Under the pieces are notes generated by a model. It did not search any database. It saw only the letters and a list, made by a program, of their open reading frames with translations, and had not been told where the DNA came from. Made by a program: the position numbers and the translations under genes. A DNA stretch of 64,000 bases from Bacillus sp. NTK074B (GTDB lineage Bacteria > Bacillota > Bacilli > Bacillales > Bacillaceae_B): NCBI RefSeq assembly GCF_017303375.1, contig NZ_JAFKOH010000011.1, forward strand, positions 62,001 to 126,000, given 5' to 3'. Shown here piece after piece: positions 1 to 8,079 of the stretch (positions are counted from its first letter, which is position 1; each line of letters begins with the position of its first letter).

Positions 1-432
1 AGAACTGAGCATTTCCAGGTTCAAGTTTTCCACATATGTATTCACATAAGGGATGTGCCACTGAAAATAATCCACCAACACGAATATGAAATAGGAAAAT
101 CCTACAGTCATGGTTGCGGACATTAGCTGAAAGCGGCCCGTCAGCGCAAACAGGATCGACATCACCCCGACCAGTAGAACGCCTGCGTAAGGAATGACCA
201 TCCCCACTCCTACCGTAACGACCGAAAACAGCAATCCAAGTACGATTCCGTAAGAAAACAATCCCCTCATATCATGGTACCCATCCAGCAATCTCGTATT
301 AAAATCTTTTCGTTCCCTCTTCACGCGATAATAGCCCGCCATAATAGAGATGAACACAGAGAAATAGAAAACAGGATGCAGAAATAATTTCCCCAATCCT
401 TTCAGGGTCTCCAGCAACCAAAGCTCAATCAA
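1..432 (-). CDS. minJ: MinJ-like cell-division topological determinant, 5' part only
   Basis: The reading frame is open from a TTG start at 432 (AGGTGG ribosome site nine bases upstream) to the window edge, giving the first 144 residues. It begins with membrane segments around residues 10-27 and 46-66, separated by a basic loop with GYYRVKRERK, followed by further hydrophobic stretches. The N-terminal pattern and the position next to ctpB in the Bacillus gene order match MinJ (YvjD), a polytopic PDZ protein that links DivIVA to MinD and the division machinery at poles and septa. The PDZ domain would lie outside the window. Identification rests on recalled family features and synteny; another PDZ or membrane protein is possible. 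Confidence 0.7.
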   Translation of the reverse strand, partial: MIELWLLETLKGLGKLFLHPVFYFSVFISIMAGYYRVKRERKDFNTRLLDGYHDMRGLFSYGIVLGLLFSVVTVGVGMVIPYAGVLLVGVMSILFALTGRFQLMSATMTVGFSYFIFVLVDYFQWHIPYVNTYVENLNLEMLSS

Positions 433-761
433 TGATAACTCACCACCTTTTGTAAGAAAATTTGCATTATCTACTATTTTATCAAAAGAAGCAGTTAAAA
501 CCTATTGCAATTTATTCGTTCATTTTACGTTTCCATGTCATTTCCGACAGCATTCCACACGTTTTCCCGGGAAATGATGTCGATTGGACGGAAATAACCC
601 CTATCATTGTAGAAAAAGAGACGATCAGGCTTACGTGCTGACCGTCTCTTTCTTCATTGAAAATAGGATAAAATAAAATCCTTAAAAACAAAGAACGCAA
701 AACTTAAATAATCCAGCGGGTGATCCATTTCCCAATCCATCATCGTAGTCTTTCCCTCCTT
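433..761. other. intergenic region between phaC and minJ
   Basis: No credible gene. It holds the phaC terminator near 611-655 and the minJ ribosome site near 438-449. A short minus-strand frame at 512-700 runs through the terminator hairpin and has no supporting features. Confidence 0.7.
611..655 (-). terminator. terminator after phaC
   Basis: Arms at 615-628 and 638-651 pair over 14 positions with one mismatch (AAAGAGACGATCAG against CTGACCGTCTCTTT). On the minus strand the stem is followed by TTTTTCT, fitting intrinsic termination of the PHA transcript. Confidence 0.8.
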
Positions 762-1793
762 CTATGATTTAGAGCGGGCGTGTAACCACTCTTTAAATTC
801 GGTTGAAATTCCATATTTAATAAGACTGGCATGTCCTCCTGCCACCTCTAGCAATTGCTTATCCTTACTCGCAACCAGATCCAATAAAGGAGTGCTGATG
901 GATGTTGGAACCAAATGATCATATTGAGAAGAAATCATGTAAAGGTTTGATTCGATTGTTTTCAAATCGACATTTTCCCCAGAGAGCGGGAACTCCCCCT
1001 TCATCAAGACATTTTCCTTAACAAAATATGTGAGGATATCCCTTGCCATTGCTCCGGTGAGGGATAGGTGATCATTGGTCCACTGATTAAAGCGAAGCCA
1101 GTAATCCGTATACTCCTTATCGTAAGCCCTGTTTAGAAGTGAAAAATAGGGAGAGAGGTAAATAGGAGCGGTCAATGCCCTCATTCCGTAACGGACGAAG
1201 GGTGCGGGGATGATATTCATTTCTTCCACGAAAGCCGGGACATCCAATTCATCATTTTTCAAGGCTTCCACCCAACTGCGATAATCTGGTATTTGATCAA
1301 AATCAATGGGGGTGACAAAAAGGATAAGATTCTTGATGAGTTGAGGATGCAACGCTGCGTAAATAACGGCTAACGTTCCTCCTAAACAAAATCCAGAGAG
1401 GGATAACTCGTCTCTCCCGCTATGATCAAGAGCTTTCTTTATGGATGGGTGTACGTATTGTGAGAGGTACTCTCCCAAACCGATGCCCCTTTCCTCTATA
1501 ACGGGTTCACCAAATTCGAGCAGATAGACATCATATCCTTCCTCAAGAAATTCCCCTACCATACTATGTTCCTTGGTCAAGTCAAGAATGGATGGCTTGT
1601 TGATAGGTGAATAAAGGAAAAATACTGGAATCAGATCCGTTTGATTTCCGGAATGATAGTACCATAGTTTACTATTGTATTGATTCCAGATTTCTCTTCT
1701 CGGAAAGTTCGGCTCCCACTCGCTTTCATTTTGCAAAGTATCCATGAAACCTTTCCACCTTGCGATTTCTTTTTGACTGTTCTCTTCTTTCAT
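762..1793 (-). CDS. phaC: Polyhydroxyalkanoate synthase, class III/IV PhaC
   Basis: Alpha/beta-hydrolase fold enzyme of 343 residues that polymerises (R)-3-hydroxyacyl-CoA into storage polyester on granules. The synthase box SGFCLGGT places the catalytic cysteine at residue 136. The remaining triad is likely Asp292 (QYDHLVP) and His321 (GGHAS). Length suits the two-subunit class III/IV enzymes (about 350-365 residues). A GTG at 1802 overlaps the ribosome site, so the ATG at 1793 (AGAGGTG about seven bases upstream) is chosen. It is the last gene of a three-gene set with a 3-ketoacyl reductase and a small protein. No full-length PhaR or PhaE partner is present in the window, so subunit class is uncertain. 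Confidence 0.85.
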   Translation of the reverse strand: MKEENSQKEIARWKGFMDTLQNESEWEPNFPRREIWNQYNSKLWYYHSGNQTDLIPVFFLYSPINKPSILDLTKEHSMVGEFLEEGYDVYLLEFGEPVIEERGIGLGEYLSQYVHPSIKKALDHSGRDELSLSGFCLGGTLAVIYAALHPQLIKNLILFVTPIDFDQIPDYRSWVEALKNDELDVPAFVEEMNIIPAPFVRYGMRALTAPIYLSPYFSLLNRAYDKEYTDYWLRFNQWTNDHLSLTGAMARDILTYFVKENVLMKGEFPLSGENVDLKTIESNLYMISSQYDHLVPTSISTPLLDLVASKDKQLLEVAGGHASLIKYGISTEFKEWLHARSKS

Positions 1794-1811
1794 TGTAGTC
1801 ACCTCTATTCT

Positions 1812-2000
1812 TTAATCTTTTATTGTGGCATCCGTAATGGACAGAAGTTGAAAGAAGATCACGACCATGTGGAATAGCTGCAGCCATTGATTGACGTACT
1901 CCACATACTCGGGATCATCCAATTTTTCTTTAATCGCTTGATTCAACTCATACTCCACACCCATCCACAGTTTTTTCACATCTTCATAAAAAGGATCCAT
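1812..2000 (-). CDS. Small protein between phaB-like gene and phaC
   Basis: Sixty-two residues from an ATG with a strong AAGGAGGG ribosome site; it ends 18 bases before phaC. The N-terminal two thirds are polar and helical with aromatic residues (start MDPFYEDVKKLWMG); the last 18 residues are hydrophobic and then polar. In Bacillus PHA loci the gene beside phaC usually encodes PhaR, the second synthase subunit, which is far longer. The N-terminus resembles the start of such subunits only loosely. I cannot assign a function; a miniature or degenerate PhaR-like partner is the best inference from position. Confidence 0.6.
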   Translation of the reverse strand: MDPFYEDVKKLWMGVEYELNQAIKEKLDDPEYVEYVNQWLQLFHMVVIFFQLLSITDATIKD

Positions 2001-2012
2001 ATCTTTCCCTCC

Positions 2013-2774
2013 TTAAACTTGCGCGCGGATACCGCCGTCCACGACAAGAATATGACCATGAACATAATCCGAAGCAGAAGAGGAAAGGAAGACGGCAACC
2101 CCTGTCAGATCTCCTGCCTGTCCAAATCGCCTGGCGGGTATATGCTGTTTGATCATGTTTCCCTGACTGGAAAATAACTCCTTTGTGATTTTGGTCGGGA
2201 AGAAACCCGGCGCGATGGCATTCACCTGAATGTTATGAGGTGCAAGCTTCACCGCAAGATCCTTCGTCAAGGTCATGACCGCCCCCTTACTCGTATTGTA
2301 AGGAACAGTATCCATCAGCATGGGATTCGTCCCCCCAAACCCGGTTACGGATGCAATATTAATGATCTTCCCACTTTTCTGACCAACCATGATCCGGGAC
2401 ACTTCCTGCGAAAACAAAAAAGCCCCCTTCACATTGACATCCATCACCTTGTCCCACTTATCTTCAGGTATATCCGCAAAAGGACCTGCCCAGGACGTCC
2501 CGCTATTATTGATCAGAATATCGATTCTGCCAAACTCTTTCATTACCGTTTCCACTACGTTCACAACATCTGATTTCTTCGTCACGTCGCAAGGGAAGGC
2601 GATTGACTTTACGCCCAGATCCATGAGCTCTTTCTTCACTTCTTCACACGCAGGAAGGTTCCTTGAACACACCACCACATGTGCTCCTGCTTCTCCCAAT
2701 GCCATGGCCATCTCTTTTCCTAGACCGCGTCCACCGCCTGTGACGATGGCGATTTTGTCTTTAACTGAGAACAT
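2013..2774 (-). CDS. phaB: Short-chain dehydrogenase, probable acetoacetyl-CoA reductase
   Basis: Classical SDR of 253 residues. The Rossmann motif TGGGRGLG is at residues 12-19, NNSG at 89-92, and the tetrad is Asn114, Ser142, Tyr159 and Lys163 (YNTSK). The C-terminus VVDGGIRAQV is typical of FabG/PhaB. Expected to reduce 3-ketoacyl-CoA with NADPH and so supply monomer to PhaC. The frame is open upstream, but the ATG at 2774 with an AAAGGAG site is clearly the start. It precedes the small protein and phaC with gaps under 20 bases, so one operon is likely. A FabG-type enzyme with another substrate cannot be excluded. Confidence 0.8.
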   Translation of the reverse strand: MFSVKDKIAIVTGGGRGLGKEMAMALGEAGAHVVVCSRNLPACEEVKKELMDLGVKSIAFPCDVTKKSDVVNVVETVMKEFGRIDILINNSGTSWAGPFADIPEDKWDKVMDVNVKGAFLFSQEVSRIMVGQKSGKIINIASVTGFGGTNPMLMDTVPYNTSKGAVMTLTKDLAVKLAPHNIQVNAIAPGFFPTKITKELFSSQGNMIKQHIPARRFGQAGDLTGVAVFLSSSASDYVHGHILVVDGGIRAQV

Positions 2775-2929
2775 TCTATCAATCTCCTTTCTAGTAAATT
2801 CAGGGTCATTATTATAATAGATTGATTGGGGGAAAGAGTGCATACTATTTAAGATTTCTAAAGAAATTGAATGAAATGCCTTTATCATTGTGTCACAAAT
2901 AAAACGTAAACAATGTTTCTTCTTCATAT

Positions 2930-2960
2930 CAAAGACCTCCCTGAAGAAGGGAGGTCTTTG
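2930..2960 (-). terminator. hairpin between polysaccharide operon and PHA genes
   Basis: Perfect 13-bp inverted repeat CAAAGACCTCCCT / AGGGAGGTCTTTG around a five-base loop. It lies just after the acyltransferase gene. No long T-run follows on either strand, so it may be a weak terminator or RNA-stability hairpin. Confidence 0.6.
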
Positions 2961-2989
2961 ATGTTCGGCTACCTTTAAAATACATTTTA

Positions 2990-3793
2990 CTATTTAAAAC
3001 TGTACTCTAAAAAATCCGGTCTCTTTTTCCATTTTTGACTTAAGACAAATAATACTACTTTTCCAGGAATGCTATGGGCAATAAAATATTTGTATTCTAT
3101 TACTTCCCTACCCCCGAATCCTTTTTTGAAGTCAGTAATGTTCTTCATGGCTTCATCCTCATCGTCATCGAATGATAAACCGACAAAATCATAAATCGTA
3201 TAACGTTGCTTTTTAAAGTATAGGATATCATTCCAGTGAAGAAAGCGATTCGCCCTTCCGATACGATTTCTTTCTTGATTATTTCCGTATTCAAACCGGG
3301 CCGAACATGAGTGGATCATGCTCGCCTTTCCCTCTGTCAGGGAATAAGCATGGGAAGCCAGTTTACGCCCCTTCTCATCCATTACCTTCGTGATCACCAG
3401 CATTCCTTCTTCACACAGGGAATTCAATTTACTGTAGCTGCAGGGCGGAATATCCTTCTCCTTTGAAAAAGGGATGAAAAACTGAACAAATTCTTTAATG
3501 TCTTTAGAAGAAGGGTGATCTATGATTGTGACTTCAATGGAATCTTTAGAAGCTCTGTTAATCTGATATCGGGTGGTTCGGTTCATGTCCTTGAGTAATT
3601 CTTCTTCTGTTTGTTCAAGATTGAGATGCAGGGTCTTAAACTTCTTTAGCATATGGTATTTGTCATCGGACATATGTTTAGGAAGTTGAGAAACGATCGT
3701 GATGTCTGTTTTTTTATGCGGTCTGTCCGTTTCATTTGTTCCATATAAATCAGTTATATCTAACATCCATTTCTTCCAGTATATCGGCTTCAT
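2990..3793 (-). CDS. GNAT/FemAB-like acyltransferase, polysaccharide cluster
   Basis: A 267-residue soluble protein with the look of the GNAT-fold FemAB/BioF2-like group: a long N-terminal region with MNRTTRYQINRA, and a second half containing SHAYSLTEGKASMIHSCS and a DFKKGFGG stretch typical of the C-terminal GNAT-like subdomain. It probably transfers an acyl or aminoacyl group to a sugar of the polymer made by this operon; the substrate is unknown. Start is the ATG at 3793 with AGGGGG upstream, which overlaps the preceding deacetylase by 44 bases. It is the last gene of the operon before a hairpin. Confidence 0.6.
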   Translation of the reverse strand: MKPIYWKKWMLDITDLYGTNETDRPHKKTDITIVSQLPKHMSDDKYHMLKKFKTLHLNLEQTEEELLKDMNRTTRYQINRASKDSIEVTIIDHPSSKDIKEFVQFFIPFSKEKDIPPCSYSKLNSLCEEGMLVITKVMDEKGRKLASHAYSLTEGKASMIHSCSARFEYGNNQERNRIGRANRFLHWNDILYFKKQRYTIYDFVGLSFDDDEDEAMKNITDFKKGFGGREVIEYKYFIAHSIPGKVVLFVLSQKWKKRPDFLEYSFK

Positions 3794-4823
3794 CACAGGT
3801 CCCCCTATTAATATAAAATTCCTTTTGTAATTCTGTCATATTGAGACTTCTCATCCCGTACTCTTTCTTCAATCCAGAGAACACTTCGAGAATCCGATGG
3901 AGAAATTCAAGATTTTCTCGCAAGTTCGAATTGAAATTATGTGGGTGCCACCACAGATGATAGGTTTCGCCGTTCTTCGCTGCATACGTAAGATCGTCCA
4001 GGATTCTCTTAAGACGAAGGGGTTCCAGCCTTTTTAATTTAGGGCAATAAGGCCTTAGAAACCTGCTTGATGGTATGTTCAATGGCATAGACCCATCACT
4101 TTCCTTCAGGGAATACGTATGATGTCCAGTAAAATTGAAATAGGCATCAAGAAAACGGAGCCCCCGTTTTACATATCTCTTATTCTCACCTGTCTTCAAA
4201 TCGTAAATCCAAGACTGTTCAGTGCCCCGGTAGGATGTGATCCCTTTGCTTTTACACAGCTGGACATACTCCTTTTTTATCTGGTTACGGGGAAAAACAA
4301 TGCTTTTCGGTTCCTGCCGCACCTTTCTCATTACATCTATGGCTTTACTGAGATCAGCATCAAATTCTTCGATTGTCTGACCTTCTTCTAAGCAGTAATA
4401 ATGGGAAAAGGTGTGAGTACCAATCTCTTGGTTTTTTGCCTTTGCTATTTCACTGATCAATGAAGGAGAAAAGTGAAAATCATAATGATCTCTATCATTT
4501 TTTAAAGAATCAAGATACAAATAGGGGGAAAGCTGTGAATCATGATACCCGGGAAGTTTTGCCGGGAAATCTTTTCTCAGCTCCTTGAAACTTTGATAAT
4601 ACATAAAGCCGACCACTGCCCATGTGGCATGAATATGATAACGATTAAAGCTTTGCAAAATGGATGTAACCACCTGTTCTGCATCTTCTTCCGATTGATC
4701 TTTATACGTTTTAAAGGAAAGCTGGTCCTGCATTCCCCAATAGAGCTCAAAATCCAATGAAATAACAAGTGTTCCTGGTTGTTTCTTATCAAACGGAGTG
4801 ACTTTTTTCCCAAGCAACTTCAT
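3750..4823 (-). CDS. Polysaccharide deacetylase family protein
   Basis: A 357-residue member of the NodB-homology carbohydrate esterase family 4. Visible motifs are SLDFELYWG near the N-terminus (Asp24) and the metal-binding HTFSH with His137 and His141, plus a late LWWHPHNF carrying a candidate catalytic histidine. It should remove N- or O-acetyl groups from a polysaccharide. There is no signal peptide, so it may act on lipid-linked intermediates inside the cell. The start is the ATG at 4823 with AGGAGG four bases upstream, inside the end of the epimerase gene (35-base overlap). Long overlaps on both sides suggest coupled translation. Confidence 0.8.
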   Translation of the reverse strand: MKLLGKKVTPFDKKQPGTLVISLDFELYWGMQDQLSFKTYKDQSEEDAEQVVTSILQSFNRYHIHATWAVVGFMYYQSFKELRKDFPAKLPGYHDSQLSPYLYLDSLKNDRDHYDFHFSPSLISEIAKAKNQEIGTHTFSHYYCLEEGQTIEEFDADLSKAIDVMRKVRQEPKSIVFPRNQIKKEYVQLCKSKGITSYRGTEQSWIYDLKTGENKRYVKRGLRFLDAYFNFTGHHTYSLKESDGSMPLNIPSSRFLRPYCPKLKRLEPLRLKRILDDLTYAAKNGETYHLWWHPHNFNSNLRENLEFLHRILEVFSGLKKEYGMRSLNMTELQKEFYINRGTCDEADILEEMDVRYN

Positions 4824-5760
4824 GGATCCTCCTTCTATTCCTATGAATTTCATTCAGTGATTCACGAAGGCCTTGTTCCAGCGTGTAGTTTGGATTCCAT
4901 TTCAACTGTTTCCTTGCATTTGAATAGTCCAGGGAACTATGTTCGATATCCCCTTCCCGGGCAGATTCAAACTGGACTGACAAAGGTTTTTCGCTGATTT
5001 TGGATATTGAGTGTATGAGATGATTGATGCTCAGCTGTGTCTGGGAACCAATATTGATGATGGTGTTCTCCCCAAGTTCAAGTGACTGGATACAAGCCTC
5101 TGCAACATCCTTCACATAAATGAAATCCCGGGTTTGATTTCCATTACCAAAAACCTGGATCGGTTTATCCTGTGACGCATTGTTCAGGAAGATAGAGACC
5201 ACACCCGCTTCACCTTCTGATGTTTGCCTTGGTCCGTACACATTAGAAAATCGAAGGATCGTATAAGGCAAGGAACCCAAGGAACTTGATTGGTAATACA
5301 TTTGAATATAGTTTTCAGATGTCATCTTGGATAACCCATAAGAGGAAGTAGGCATAAGCTGATGACGTTCATCGATCGGCAGGTTTACAGGAGTTCCATA
5401 GACTGCCGCAGATGAAGCAAAGATGAATTTTTTCAGATGGTATTTTGCACTCAGATGAAGAAGGTTAATGGTCCCGATAATATTGACCTTTCCATCCTCC
5501 TGCGGATTTTTCATTGAATAGGAAACGGAAATCTGTGCTGCCAAGTGAATAATGACATCCGGCTCTTCTTTTATAAATACTGTTTCGATATCTGCACTGG
5601 TGATATCCATTTTGTAAAAGGCAACACCCTCTGGAATATTTTCTTCTTTCCCGGTGATAAGGGAATCCATTACGATGACTGAATGCCCTTTTTCTTTTAG
5701 ACTTTTTGTCACATGATAACCAATAAACCCCGCTCCGCCCGTTACCAATACCTTCATCAT
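4789..5760 (-). CDS. NAD-dependent nucleotide-sugar epimerase/dehydratase
   Basis: Extended SDR of 323 residues. The NAD motif GGAGFIG is at residues 8-14, and the catalytic YGLSK has Tyr141 and Lys145, with SSAA near 116-119. This is the GalE/WbpP type that makes UDP-galactose or UDP-N-acetylgalactosamine-like donors. The ATG at 5760 shares one base with the TAA of the glycosyltransferase, a TAATG junction. In this cluster it probably supplies the sugar donor for the priming transferase or the single glycosyltransferase. The exact substrate cannot be read from sequence. Confidence 0.8.
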   Translation of the reverse strand: MMKVLVTGGAGFIGYHVTKSLKEKGHSVIVMDSLITGKEENIPEGVAFYKMDITSADIETVFIKEEPDVIIHLAAQISVSYSMKNPQEDGKVNIIGTINLLHLSAKYHLKKFIFASSAAVYGTPVNLPIDERHQLMPTSSYGLSKMTSENYIQMYYQSSSLGSLPYTILRFSNVYGPRQTSEGEAGVVSIFLNNASQDKPIQVFGNGNQTRDFIYVKDVAEACIQSLELGENTIINIGSQTQLSINHLIHSISKISEKPLSVQFESAREGDIEHSSLDYSNARKQLKWNPNYTLEQGLRESLNEIHRNRRRIHEVAWEKSHSV

Positions 5761-6908
5761 TACACCCCTCTACTCTTATTTGGAAGTCCGACCGGTCTCA
5801 TTCCAATCCCATTTGCCAGAACTGTCTTATACATCTGTATCGTTTGATCACTCATATGTTCAAATAAGAAGTGACTCTCGTATCTCGTTCTACTGCATTG
5901 CCCCATTTTCGTCATCTGTTGTGGATCCACAATTAACGACTTTAACCTTTGCATGAGAGTCTCAGCGTCATTCCTCGGGATCAGAAAGCCGTTCTTCCCA
6001 TCATCAATAAGTTCTTTCATTCCTCCTACGTCTGATGCAACGATGGGTAAGCCTGCTCTCATTGCTTCAATGACACTGATGGGAAGCCCTTCATGCCTCG
6101 AGATCAGTACAAACAGATGTGAGCGTGCCAAGAGCTCAGGGATATCTCTTCTGTTCCCAAGGAAATGGACGCGATGTGCAATAGAACTTCTGGAAACCAT
6201 ATCCTTTACTTCTTTCAACAGAGGTCCGTCCCCCACCAGATCCAGCTCCCAAGAGAGATCTTGGATGCTTTCCAGGGCGAGTAGCAGGGTCCGTTGATCC
6301 TTTGGGGCGGCAAACCTTGCTACCATGATCAATTTGGGTTTGGATCCCGCTGGATTTCTTCGGAGATGTTCAGGAACATCGGGGACACTGTTATGAATCG
6401 TTTTCAGTTTTGATTCGTGTATGATCCTGTGCTTTATAGCTAATTGATAGTCGTAGTTTGAAACGGTTATGATCCCATTCGATATCTTTCCTGCAACCCT
6501 TTCTAGAATGGTATAGATTCTCCTTTTCCTTTCAGGTACCCCCTCAGAGAAGGCCCATCCATGTGCTGTAAACACAGTTGGGACACGACAGATTTTTCCG
6601 GCCATACGTCCCAGCATACCTGCTTTCGAAGAATGGGTAGCGAGAATATCAGGTTTTAGAGTCTTCAACCACTTGCAAAGCTCCTTCAATGCAAGCCAAT
6701 CTTGTATGGGATGGATCTTTAAATGCAGTTGTATCAACTCTTCACATCTAATTCCCTTCTTCTGTAGTTCATCAGTGACGGGCCCGCACCCCATGGAAAG
6801 GACAATTACCTCATGCCCCGCCCTCATAAGGCTCAGTGAGAGATCGAGAACGTGAACTTGAGCCCCCCCTACATCATCCATCCTTGTAATGAATTGTATG
6901 ATTTTCAT
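5760..6908 (-). CDS. Glycosyltransferase family 4
   Basis: A 382-residue GT-B fold enzyme. The N-terminal domain starts MKIIQFITRMDDVGGAQVHV, a common GT4 opening with the acceptor-site glycine loop. The C-terminal domain carries the EGLPISVIE nucleotide-binding signature (E-x7-E). It adds a sugar to an undecaprenyl-linked intermediate on the cytoplasmic face. It is the only classical glycosyltransferase in the cluster. The start at 6908 (GAGGGGGG upstream) lies within the end of the polymerase gene (35-base overlap); the frame also runs open farther upstream, but no good start is there. Confidence 0.8.
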   Translation of the reverse strand: MKIIQFITRMDDVGGAQVHVLDLSLSLMRAGHEVIVLSMGCGPVTDELQKKGIRCEELIQLHLKIHPIQDWLALKELCKWLKTLKPDILATHSSKAGMLGRMAGKICRVPTVFTAHGWAFSEGVPERKRRIYTILERVAGKISNGIITVSNYDYQLAIKHRIIHESKLKTIHNSVPDVPEHLRRNPAGSKPKLIMVARFAAPKDQRTLLLALESIQDLSWELDLVGDGPLLKEVKDMVSRSSIAHRVHFLGNRRDIPELLARSHLFVLISRHEGLPISVIEAMRAGLPIVASDVGGMKELIDDGKNGFLIPRNDAETLMQRLKSLIVDPQQMTKMGQCSRTRYESHFLFEHMSDQTIQMYKTVLANGIGMRPVGLPNKSRGV

Positions 6909-8079
6909 ATACTCCCCCCTCTTGTTTAGGAATCCCGCCGACCGTGCACCAAGGTAAGGCAAGCAGCAGCCAGAAATGACGCCAATGCAATGTATCGATA
7001 AAGAAACTATTGAAAAGTAAGCCGATGATCGATGCAAGGATGACAACAAAATATCCCTGATCCATTCCTTGTGTCTTCCTGATATTCCGGAAGCAAGTCA
7101 ACATACTTACCCCCACAAAGCCAATAAAAGAGATAAACCCCAAAAATCCATTTTCAGTCAGTATCCTCACATATAAACTATGGGTAGAATGATTGAACAT
7201 CATTTCCGATTGCCCGGATCCCACTCCAAGAGGATGGGTCAAAGCGGCTTCCAACGATTCCTTCTGTTTATCAAACCGCGTATTATCGTATTCCTGATAC
7301 CCTAACCGCTCGTGAAACAAATCGACCAGATCAGTAGATGCCATCACAAAGTAGAGAATTGGAAGAGAAGAAAGAATCAGGAGAAGGATAATACCGATTC
7401 GTTTGTTGATATTCCCCTTAAAAAACATAAAATATATGAAGAGTGCGACGACAAGATGACCCCAGGCAGCACGGGAAAAGCTGAGCGAAACGGCTAAAGT
7501 AAGGACAATGAAACTGATGAACATCCATACTTTCACTTTTCCTCTCACAGACACCATCTCTATCTTGAGTAGCAAGAAAAGAGCCGCAGGAATCACAAAG
7601 GGACCAAACACATTAGGATCTTTAAACATCGACTTTATTCTTCCCGACCACATAAATAGATCTGAAAACGGAAATAGATGGAAGAAAGAACCGAGACCGA
7701 TGACGGCGGCTGCCGTTGCAGCGATCACGTATCCATTGAATATGGTCTCAAGAGCCTTTTCTTTATAAAGGGAGACCACGCTTCCGATACAGACCCAGGT
7801 CAATACGAGGTAAAAAGTGATGACGCTATAGTTGAGACCATGGACAGGATCCTTCGCAAAATAGAGAGAAGCCAAATTACACGTTATAAATAGGATCAGC
7901 AGAAGCATCGGAGCAGGGTACTCCATGGAAAAAGGGATCATTTTCTTCAACATCAAAGCGATAAGGATGATTAACAGGACATCATATGGAGAAGGTTCAA
8001 CCAATACGATTGAACTGCAAGCCAATGTGAAATAAAGAAACGAATTCAGCCATCCTGGAAGAAATTCATTTAGCTTCAC
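6874..8079 (-). CDS. O-antigen ligase/polymerase-like membrane protein (Wzy type)
   Basis: About 401 residues with some ten to twelve hydrophobic segments and a large extracytoplasmic loop holding RLGYQEYDNTRF and GVGSGQSEM with HSTHSLYVRIL, the arrangement of Wzy_C/O-antigen ligase family proteins. It should polymerise repeat units outside the membrane. A TTG at 8088 abuts the AGGAG ribosome site; the GTG at 8079, nine bases from it, is preferred and overlaps the flippase end by 14 bases. Location next to a flippase and Wzz-like protein supports a Wzx/Wzy pathway. Confidence 0.75.
   Translation of the reverse strand: MKLNEFLPGWLNSFLYFTLACSSIVLVEPSPYDVLLIILIALMLKKMIPFSMEYPAPMLLLILFITCNLASLYFAKDPVHGLNYSVITFYLVLTWVCIGSVVSLYKEKALETIFNGYVIAATAAAVIGLGSFFHLFPFSDLFMWSGRIKSMFKDPNVFGPFVIPAALFLLLKIEMVSVRGKVKVWMFISFIVLTLAVSLSFSRAAWGHLVVALFIYFMFFKGNINKRIGIILLLILSSLPILYFVMASTDLVDLFHERLGYQEYDNTRFDKQKESLEAALTHPLGVGSGQSEMMFNHSTHSLYVRILTENGFLGFISFIGFVGVSMLTCFRNIRKTQGMDQGYFVVILASIIGLLFNSFFIDTLHWRHFWLLLALPWCTVGGIPKQEGGVYENHTIHYKDG

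Noticed and set aside
512-700. 62-residue minus-strand ORF
   Set aside because: It contains the phaC terminator hairpin and has no independent support.
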